Below, one piece after another: positions 7,397 through 11,804 of a DNA stretch of 11,804 nt. Below the pieces are notes generated by a model. The model saw nothing but the letters and a program-made list of their open reading frames with translations. It was not told the origin of the DNA and searched no databases. The DNA comes from Bdellovibrionales bacterium (GTDB lineage: Bacteria > Bdellovibrionota > Bdellovibrionia > Bdellovibrionales > UBA1609). The stretch spans positions 1 to 11,804 of the forward strand of contig JANQSX010000134.1 in the NCBI GenBank assembly GCA_028279085.1. The letters run 5' to 3'. The position numbers were made by a program, and so were the translations under genes. The stretch's first letter is position 1. Each line of letters starts with the position of its first letter.

Positions 7397-8131
7397 TCAT
7401 TGAACATGAATGGAAATGACTCGACCGGCCCTATCTTTTAAAGCCTCCACCTGAGCCACATTTAAACCTTCTGCATCTTTTAATTCATAGATCTCCATAT
7501 CTCCTGACAGGGCGTCTAATCTTTTGATGCTTACATGCTTAGGGAAAAGAGAGTTGTATTCTCTTACTAATTGATCCATCGGAGGTAAAAAAACAGGAGT
7601 TCGATCCTCTAATAAAACAGCATAAACCAACCTATCTCTGTTCCATCTTACCTGATAACTGGATTTAAGACGCTCAATGGAAAATATATCTTTCATATCC
7701 GGCTTTCGCCCGATACTAGCCAACTTCCTTTGCCCGGATTTAATAAGTTTCAGAGTCTTTTCTTCAGTGCGGCGGATTTTTTCCTCCTCTTTCCCCTTTC
7801 TCTTCTCTTCCCGCTGTTCCCTTTCCAGGCATTGCAAATCTTCTGCAGCACAAGCTATTCCCCTTTTTGTCCCCTTATTCAAATTACTAACAAATGGAAA
7901 ACCCACCAACATCAAACACAAAGCACTAGTCACTGATGCAGTAACATAAAAATTTTTCTTTGAATTTTCACCTGCACTATCAGGCCCGCTTTTTTCAGGG
8001 TCTTGTTCTACAGACGACAAATGAATAACAGTATCGTCTATTTTTTCATCAGATTTCTTAAGATTCTTTTGATCCTGTAACCCCTTTTGAATAGGAAAAA
8101 CAATTAAATTGTCTTTTTTATCCTCAGACAT
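7397..8131 (-). CDS. Single-span membrane protein with coiled coil, unknown function
   Basis: The 244-residue product has a polar, charged N-terminal 60 residues and one hydrophobic span at about 61-83 (NFYVTASVTSALCLMLVGFPF). A highly charged Glu/Lys/Arg helix at about 97-130 is likely a coiled coil. A C-terminal globular part (about 143-244) contains VRWNRDRLVYAVLLEDRTPV. Cys94 and Cys101 lie just after the membrane span. The positive residues on both sides leave topology open, but the arrangement resembles bitopic proteins with a cytosolic tail and a periplasmic domain, such as some anti-sigma factors or secretion accessory proteins. No family is recognised. The GAAGGG ribosome site lies five bases before the ATG. 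It converges on putA with only 24 bp between stop codons and is divergent from the TPR gene. Confidence 0.75.
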   Translation of the reverse strand: MSEDKKDNLIVFPIQKGLQDQKNLKKSDEKIDDTVIHLSSVEQDPEKSGPDSAGENSKKNFYVTASVTSALCLMLVGFPFVSNLNKGTKRGIACAAEDLQCLEREQREEKRKGKEEEKIRRTEEKTLKLIKSGQRKLASIGRKPDMKDIFSIERLKSSYQVRWNRDRLVYAVLLEDRTPVFLPPMDQLVREYNSLFPKHVSIKRLDALSGDMEIYELKDAEGLNVAQVEALKDRAGRVISIHVQ

Positions 8132-8161
8132 ATCTACCCTTCTTTATTTAATGATTTACAC

Positions 8162-8297
8162 TTGAGTCAATTATCGGCAGAACTACAAAAAATATTAAAC
8201 TTCAAATTCATGAATAATCTTCTAAAAACTTATCCTTGTTAAGTATCTTTGGTTCCAATAATGCAATATCAAGAAAGTGAAGGGATTTCGCTTTTTT
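8162..8297 (+). ncRNA. Possible small RNA or orphan transcript
   Basis: A plausible promoter, TTGAGT (8162-8167) with a 16-nt spacer and TACAAA (8184-8189), would start RNA near 8196. A good terminator-like hairpin with a U-run ends it at 8297, giving about 100 nt. The interval contains a small 5-bp hairpin (ACTTA/TAAGT, about 8229-8245) and no ribosome site followed by a frame of note. The promoter match is modest. Only the terminator is convincing, so the RNA is an inference. Confidence 0.25.
8271..8297 (+). terminator. Orphan intrinsic terminator
   Basis: AAGTGAA (8275-8281) pairs with TTCGCTT (8287-8293), including one G-U pair, around the loop GGGAT. The stem can extend into the six-T run at 8292-8297. 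This is the best intrinsic terminator shape in the window. No plus-strand gene precedes it: the gene to its left is on the minus strand. It must end either an unannotated transcript or an early, attenuated leader. Confidence 0.5.
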
Positions 8298-8316
8298 ATT
8301 CTCTATTATAGCCCAT

Positions 8317-8359
8317 AGTCCGATATCCGGAAAATCTTAATTCAGTCCATATATCTGGA
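8317..8359. repeat. Two similar imperfect dyads, candidate operator pair
   Basis: AGTCCGATATCCGGA (8317-8331) and AGTCCATATATCTGGA (8344-8359) share AGTCC at the left and GGA at the right. Each is itself an inverted repeat (TCCG/CGGA and GTCCA/TGGAC). They start 27 bp apart, between the orphan terminator and the presumed promoter of the TPR gene. This looks like a two-site operator, but the binding protein is unknown. Confidence 0.35.
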
Positions 8360-8474
8360 CCTTAGGTTGAGTAATATACTATGAAAAATTAGAAAATATT
8401 TTGATATAAACTTTCTCCTTGTATTGAATATGTTAAAATAAACTGAAATATAAAGATAATCTCAAGGTTATAAT

Positions 8475-9668
8475 ATGAATACAAATAATTGGATTTTTAC
8501 TATTTTTTTTATATGTTTCTTATTTATAGACCTCAATATATCTTTCGCAAAAGAGGAAACCTCTAAAAAAAGCAAGCTCACTAAAATAAAATCCACAAAC
8601 ACAAAAAATAATACAGACAAAAAAAGAAAAAAAGAAAAAACAAACACTAATGATGTTAATTCTAAAGTTATTAAAAGCTTAACTGATGAACTGGAATTTT
8701 TAAATAAAAAACTAGCTCCTCGCTTACAGGAAAAAGAAGCTCTGGATTACATGAAGAGTAAAAAAAATAAAAAAGCCATTAATCTTTTGGAATCATTGGA
8801 GGATAGTTCTGCTCGTTCTTTATTGATATTAGCCCAGGCCTATGAAAATCAAGAAGATTATGACAATCAAATTCGGATTCTCAGAAAATTAACAAAAAAA
8901 TACAGTAAAAATGGTCATTATGCTTTGGAATTAGCTAAAGGCTTTAGAAAACTTTACTTTAAAACAGCTTTGTTTGAGTATAGAACGGAAGCTCTAAAAA
9001 TTATCGACCAGGTACTTACAATGAATAAAAGGTACCACGAAAGAGCATATTTGGAAATGCTGGAACTCCTTAAATACAAAGAAGATTCTGAGGAGACCAA
9101 TTATGCCATTTTAAAATTATTACAAACATTGATTAGGGAATACGGCATAAAAAGAACCTACATTAAAGATATATGTAAATATTTTTATATCAATAAATTT
9201 TATGGACAAAGCCTTTCCGGTTGCAAAAAAGCTATGAGATATGATCCCAAAGAACCTAGTAACTATATCTACTATGCTCTTTCCATGAAAGAACCTAAAG
9301 ATCAGGAAAAACACTTAAAAAAATTCGCAAAAAAGTTTCCAAAATCCGCTCTAATACAAATTAAAACCGGTCAATTTTTTATTCAACAAAAAGATTATGA
9401 CTCCGCTTTACCTTATTTTAAACAAGCTGTTAATATTAAAAAAAATTCGGCAGAAGCAAGGTTGGGACTGGCTCAATCCCTTTTCTATACAGGCAAAGAA
9501 AAGCAATCATATAAACACTTTTTAAAAGCTTGCCTATTGGACAAGCAAAAGATGTTATGGTTTTTTAAACAAGCTAAATCCATATTGAATCAAAAAAATA
9601 AATTTAAACTGGGAAACTCTTTTCAAAGAGGTATTACACGATGTTTTGTAAAAGCTAAAAAAACCTGA
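8475..9668 (+). CDS. Exported tetratricopeptide-repeat protein
   Basis: This 397-residue protein begins with a hydrophobic signal peptide ending at ISFA, with cleavage likely after residue 25 and no lipobox Cys, so the mature form should be periplasmic or envelope-associated. A very Lys/Thr/Asn-rich linker (about 26-60) follows. The rest is helical. TPR-like units are visible at about 113-146 (LAQAYENQEDYDNQIRIL), 291-324 (TGQFFIQQKDYDSALPYF) and 325-358 (LGLAQSLFYTGKEKQSYK), with more degenerate helical pairs between them. TPR arrays bind partner proteins; no enzymatic motif is seen. AAGG seven bases before ATG supports the start. It is transcribed alone after a long regulatory region and followed by a 204-bp gap. 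The partner and exact role are unknown. Confidence 0.82.
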   Translation: MNTNNWIFTIFFICFLFIDLNISFAKEETSKKSKLTKIKSTNTKNNTDKKRKKEKTNTNDVNSKVIKSLTDELEFLNKKLAPRLQEKEALDYMKSKKNKKAINLLESLEDSSARSLLILAQAYENQEDYDNQIRILRKLTKKYSKNGHYALELAKGFRKLYFKTALFEYRTEALKIIDQVLTMNKRYHERAYLEMLELLKYKEDSEETNYAILKLLQTLIREYGIKRTYIKDICKYFYINKFYGQSLSGCKKAMRYDPKEPSNYIYYALSMKEPKDQEKHLKKFAKKFPKSALIQIKTGQFFIQQKDYDSALPYFKQAVNIKKNSAEARLGLAQSLFYTGKEKQSYKHFLKACLLDKQKMLWFFKQAKSILNQKNKFKLGNSFQRGITRCFVKAKKT

Positions 9669-9872
9669 TTTGAATCAAAAGATATTCATAATGATCCTTA
9701 CTTAAGTCCACTGAAGTCCTGATTTTTTCTGTTTTTCCAGTTATATCTTCCTTTATAAGAGTATAGAGAAATCCAAAGCTAAATGAATCAATATAATACA
9801 TAATAATAAAAAAATTAAATTCATTTAAGGACTAGCCGATAATAAAGCTAATACCTATATATGAGGAAATAA
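9669..9872. promoter_or_regulatory. Region upstream of the Fis-type gene with a 9-bp inverted repeat
   Basis: TAAATGAAT (9780-9788) is repeated inverted as ATTCATTTA (9819-9827) across 30 bp, 45-93 bp before the start of the DNA-binding protein gene. GATAAT (9838-9843) with TTAAAT (9815-9820) at 17-nt spacing is a possible weak promoter overlapping the right arm. AAGTCC is repeated at 9704-9709 and 9714-9719. No gene or clear terminator was found in the region. Confidence 0.35.
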
Positions 9873-10289
9873 ATGAACAAAATAATCTTTGTTAGCAACA
9901 GCTTGGTAGATATACAAAAAGTAAAGGAGTTTGCAAAAAACAGCAAATATTCTATGGAACACTATTCAAAAGAGGAATGGAAAGGTAAAAACACCAAAAA
10001 AAAATTCTTAAAGAACCCGAATAATAGTATAGACAATCCAAATCTTTCTATTGTTCAATTACCTTCTGCAAGTAATCCTCTTCTACAAACTATGGACGAA
10101 ATTAAAGTGGAAGCTATTAAAAAAGCTTTACTACAATCCCGTGGAAATGCCTCTAAAGCAGCTGAGATATTGAAAATAGGCAGGGCCACACTCTACAGAA
10201 AAATCAAGGAACTGGAGGTTAATCTGGAATCCATCCGTCAATCCTCAGACGGAGATGAACACACAGCAGTTCTGAAAAAAACCGCATAA
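9873..10289 (+). CDS. Small Fis-type helix-turn-helix DNA-binding protein
   Basis: The 138-residue product ends in a Fis-type HTH domain (about 73-116). The core is QSRGNASKAAEILKIGRATL, followed by YRKIKEL (108-114). This closely resembles the DNA-binding C-terminus of NtrC-family activators (GN.SKAAE.L.I.R.TLYRK). There is no sigma-54 AAA domain, and the N-terminal part (about 1-60) is short and Lys/Asn-rich. Its first residues (NKIIFVSNSLVDIQKVKEF) resemble the first strand and helix of a receiver domain but lack phosphorylation residues, so it is not a full response regulator. GAGGA five bases before ATG supports the start. It is probably a transcription factor or nucleoid-associated protein in the cytoplasm; its targets are unknown. 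An inverted repeat upstream may allow autoregulation. Confidence 0.82.
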   Translation: MNKIIFVSNSLVDIQKVKEFAKNSKYSMEHYSKEEWKGKNTKKKFLKNPNNSIDNPNLSIVQLPSASNPLLQTMDEIKVEAIKKALLQSRGNASKAAEILKIGRATLYRKIKELEVNLESIRQSSDGDEHTAVLKKTA

Positions 10290-10441
10290 AATCGCTCACC
10301 AATTCCTAATTTCTCTTTTTTTCCATATTTTGACATAATAGAAAATTTAGAAGCTTCAATATTAAATTGAGATATAAATATAAAAAAAATCAGACTTTTT
10401 ATTTTACTCATCCCTATAAAACATAGTATCAAAAAAGAACT
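10290..10441. promoter_or_regulatory. Region upstream of the Bor-like pair
   Basis: A 152-bp AT-rich gap. TATAAA (10415-10420) lies about 21 bp before the GTG start and could be the -10 of the Bor-like pair, but its -35 match is poor. TTGACA, a perfect -35 consensus, occurs at 10330-10335 with only a weak -10 (TTCAAT, 10355-10360) at 19-nt spacing. T-runs at 10311-10322 follow the Fis-type gene without a hairpin. Confidence 0.3.
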
Positions 10442-10837
10442 GTGAAAATACTTATTTTAATAGGAATTATTGCCAGTCTGACGCTTTCCTGTGCTTCTGT
10501 TCGTGTTGAATTGGAGCCTGATTCAGGACAGTCAACTTCTTTTACTCACTATAGTCATTATGGCCTTTTTGGTTTATTAGGTTCTGATTCTATAAACATA
10601 AAGAAAGCATGTATGGATGGTAAAGCTATAAAAGTTAAAAATTATTTTAGTTTTGAAGATATGTTGTTTCCTATAACCATAGCCACTGCTATTTATAGCC
10701 TGTATTGGGTATTTTTAGGTGGGTTTGGATGGTTTTGGGATCCATTAATCATACTCAGCTCCCTTGGTTTATATTCTCCAAAAAGTACAAAAATTTGGTG
10801 TGAACTACCCAACCAGGATAACTCTCTTAAATTATGA
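10442..10837 (+). CDS. Bor-family-like lipoprotein, first of tandem pair
   Basis: The start is a GTG. The 131-residue product has a signal peptide ending in LTLSC with lipidated Cys17. After it come a His/Tyr-rich FTHYSHYGLFGL block (34-45), then Cys57, and near the end LGLYSPKSTKIWC (108-120). The Bor protein of phage lambda, an outer-membrane lipoprotein linked to serum resistance, has the same plan: THHFF, a central Cys, and LGIYTP before a C-terminal Cys. Here the interval between the two Cys is 63 residues, compared with 35 in the next gene, because of an extra hydrophobic, Trp-rich stretch (about 73-107) that may insert into a membrane. The stop overlaps the next start as ATGA, so the two are translationally coupled. 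Similarity is by motif; function is inferred only as an envelope lipoprotein. Confidence 0.7.
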   Translation: MKILILIGIIASLTLSCASVRVELEPDSGQSTSFTHYSHYGLFGLLGSDSINIKKACMDGKAIKVKNYFSFEDMLFPITIATAIYSLYWVFLGGFGWFWDPLIILSSLGLYSPKSTKIWCELPNQDNSLKL

Positions 10838-11211
10838 AATACTTTATTTTTATTTTCCTATGCTTTTTATTATCTTCCTGTGTTACTCCTGTTGAATTAC
10901 ACAATAATGAGCTATCCCCTACTCTTGTAATGAAAAAAAAATGGGAAAAAACTATACCTACTTTTTTCTTTGGTCTTATTGCTTCTTCCAAAAATGTAAC
11001 AACTTGGGATAAATGCCAACAAGATAAGTACTCACTAAAAATAGGAAGAACTTTTTCACATATTATCGCAGCCTTTTTTACTTTAGGAATTTATACTCCC
11101 CTTAAAGTCACTATTATCTGCTATGGAGAACAAGTAAGTGCTACAGAAAATGAAGTAAATGAATTTGAAACATTCGATCAAGATTCTTTTATTGATGAAA
11201 ACAAAAATTAA
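10834..11211 (+). CDS. Bor-family-like lipoprotein, second of tandem pair
   Basis: This 125-residue protein has a signal peptide ending in LLSSC with lipidated Cys16. Its core (about 41-97) contains TFFFGLIASSKNV, Cys61, and FFTLGIYTPLKVTIIC ending at Cys96. The latter matches the end of lambda Bor (ITLGIYTPLEARVYC) almost position by position. The spacing of the two Cys fits a disulfide-closed periplasmic or surface domain. After Cys96 comes an acidic tail of about 29 residues (NEVNEFETFDQDSF), not part of the lambda protein. Its ATG overlaps the preceding TGA and has no own ribosome site at usable distance, so translation depends on the upstream gene. The pair probably arose by duplication and divergence. 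In lambda, Bor affects serum survival; whether that applies here is unknown. Confidence 0.75.
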   Translation: MKYFIFIFLCFLLSSCVTPVELHNNELSPTLVMKKKWEKTIPTFFFGLIASSKNVTTWDKCQQDKYSLKIGRTFSHIIAAFFTLGIYTPLKVTIICYGEQVSATENEVNEFETFDQDSFIDENKN

Positions 11212-11242
11212 CCATCCAAATACTATCTTCGGCCATAAAATA

Positions 11243-11313
11243 AGGTGGCGACCGGAATTGAACCGATGTACGCGGATTTGCAGTCCGCTGCCTAACCCCT
11301 CGGCCACGCCACC
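11243..11313 (-). tRNA. tRNA-Cys (anticodon GCA)
   Basis: Read on the minus strand, a 71-nt cloverleaf folds fully. The acceptor stem is GGTGGCG/CGCCACC, and the D stem is GCC/GGC with loop GAGGGGTTA. The anticodon stem is GCGGA/TCCGC with loop CTGCAAA (anticodon GCA). The variable loop has four bases, and the T stem is ATCGG/CCGGT with loop TTCAATT. The discriminator is U73, the known CysRS identity element. The 3' CCA is not encoded and must be added. No repeat of its 3' half was seen elsewhere in the window, so there is no sign of an integrated element. Confidence 0.96.
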
Positions 11314-11325
11314 ACACTAACTTCT

Positions 11326-11354
11326 ATTGTACATTGTTTAATAATTATTGTCTT
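11326..11354 (-). promoter_or_regulatory. Promoter of tRNA-Cys
   Basis: Minus-strand AAGACA (11349-11354) and TACAAT (11326-11331) are 17 nt apart, and the tRNA starts 12 nt after the -10. Spacing and position fit a stable-RNA promoter. It lies in the gap behind the ExbD-type gene, so the tRNA need not depend on read-through. Confidence 0.5.
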
Positions 11355-11381
11355 TTTCCAAGGTTTTAATAGAAACGAAGA

Positions 11382-11804
11382 CTACAATATTCCGTATTTA
11401 TCTTCCGCTTTAACTTTAATAACCGCAAAATTAACTTCTTGCACACCAGCTTCCGTAAGAGTATAAAGCACTTTTTTTATAGATAGAAAATCAATATCCT
11501 TATCCGCTTGCAAAGTCATTTTATACTGCATAGGAACCACATCCATCCCTGAGGCATCTTTTTTACTTACACTTTTATTTTCCTGATTCAATTTATCAAT
11601 AGCTTCCTTTACAGGCTCTAGAAGAGGAACAAGTAACCAATCTTGGTTAGCTTTTACTTCAACAAATGTACTCACTTTTTTTTCATTAAAAGAAAGCGCA
11701 TCCTTTGATAAAACCACTACAAAAGAAGGCTTTAATTCTTTTACTGATGTGGCTTGAGGTAAGTCAATTTGATCAGATATAGGTAAAATTTGATTAGTGG
11801 AAGC
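11382..11804 (-). CDS. ExbD/TolR-family protein, C-terminal part
   Basis: The frame is open to the right edge; the visible 141 codons are the C-terminal part of a protein whose N-terminus and membrane helix lie outside the window. IDLPQAT (13-19 of the visible part) resembles the LP motif after the ExbD transmembrane helix. The end, QADKDIDFLSIKKVLYTLTE followed by AGVQEVNFAVIKV, is the family's typical periplasmic domain (aDk.v.y..v..vl..l..aGv..v). ExbD/TolR works with ExbB/TolQ, using the proton gradient to drive TonB-dependent uptake or outer-membrane maintenance. A GTG at 11717 could be read as a start but lies in mid-domain, so it is not the true one. The middle (about 58-80, Lys/Ser-rich) is slightly longer than usual. 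The stop is followed by the tRNA-Cys gene on the same strand. Confidence 0.8.
   Translation of the reverse strand, partial: ASTNQILPISDQIDLPQATSVKELKPSFVVVLSKDALSFNEKKVSTFVEVKANQDWLLVPLLEPVKEAIDKLNQENKSVSKKDASGMDVVPMQYKMTLQADKDIDFLSIKKVLYTLTEAGVQEVNFAVIKVKAEDKYGIL

Larger units (their letters stand above)
8132..8474. other. Long divergent intergenic region
   Basis: No protein gene of useful size is visible in these 343 bases. It holds an intrinsic-type terminator on the plus strand (8271-8297) with no gene in front of it, a palindrome ATTCATGAAT (8207-8216), and two similar dyads (8317-8331 and 8344-8359). A probable promoter region of the TPR gene lies near 8428-8460, for example TTGAAT (8432-8437) and TATAAA (8450-8455 area) with a somewhat long spacer. 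The control signals of the leftward membrane-protein gene must lie at its left end, where minus-strand TTGACT (8166-8171) could be a -35 element. Confidence 0.4.

Noticed and set aside
7390..7413. Hairpin CCACTCAT/ATGAATGG between putA and the membrane-protein gene
   Set aside because: One mismatch on the plus strand, overlaps the minus-strand stop codon, and no T-run follows on either side.
10238..10432. 64-codon minus-strand frame with a hydrophobic beginning
   Set aside because: Starts at TTG, overlaps the end of the Fis-type gene antisense, and has no ribosome site.
11083..11307. 74-codon minus-strand frame
   Set aside because: Runs across the tRNA-Cys gene and antisense to the second Bor-like gene; not a protein gene.
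11243..11313. tRNA-Cys as a phage or island attachment site beside Bor-like genes
   Set aside because: No integrase and no second copy of the tRNA 3' half is present in the window.
1..11804. CRISPR arrays, insertion sequences, long direct repeats
   Set aside because: No regularly spaced repeats, transposase-like frames or terminal inverted repeats were seen on either strand.

Overview
The window is AT-rich (roughly one third G+C by eye) and comes from a Gram-negative-type (diderm) bacterium: it has several lipoprotein signal peptides, an ExbD/TolR-type energy-transduction protein and Bor-family outer-membrane-type lipoproteins. One lipobox is loose in the spirochaete manner (N just before the Cys). 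Together with a small stand-alone Fis-type HTH protein and many short unrecognised genes in wide intergenic gaps, this suggests a spirochaete of the Leptospira group. That assignment is inference from style, not from a marker gene.

Layout. 1-191: left edge with no certain gene, but a good leftward promoter. 192-1331 (-): AAA ATPase with a DUF4143-type C-terminus, with a candidate operator/promoter upstream. 1332-1663: gene-free, with several inverted repeats. 1664-2479 (+): unrecognised lipoprotein. 2751-3068 (+) and 3098-3319 (-): two small convergent genes of unknown function around an AT-only palindrome. 3426-4241 (-): lipoprotein metalloprotease of the matrixin/metzincin type. 4322-7372 (+): bifunctional proline catabolic enzyme PutA, divergent from the protease. 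7397-8131 (-): single-span membrane protein of unknown function. 8132-8474: long divergent regulatory region with an orphan intrinsic terminator and two similar dyads. 8475-9668 (+): exported TPR protein. 9873-10289 (+): Fis-type DNA-binding protein. 10442-11211 (+): two overlapping Bor-family lipoprotein genes. 11243-11313 (-): tRNA-Cys(GCA). 11382-11804 (-): C-terminal part of an ExbD/TolR protein running off the right edge.

How it works together. The only clear metabolic gene is putA (proline to glutamate with FAD and NAD+). Most other genes point to the cell envelope: four predicted lipoproteins (one a protease, two Bor-like), an exported TPR protein, a single-span membrane protein and ExbD. 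Apart from the Bor pair (ATGA overlap), genes appear to be transcribed singly, so there is little operon-based evidence for shared function. No CRISPR array, insertion sequence, rRNA or phage module is visible. I did not find a clear complete novel system. The best candidates for a second look are the tandem Bor pair, the metzincin lipoprotein, the orphan terminator/dyad region at 8132-8474, and an antisense-directed promoter at 3343-3371.
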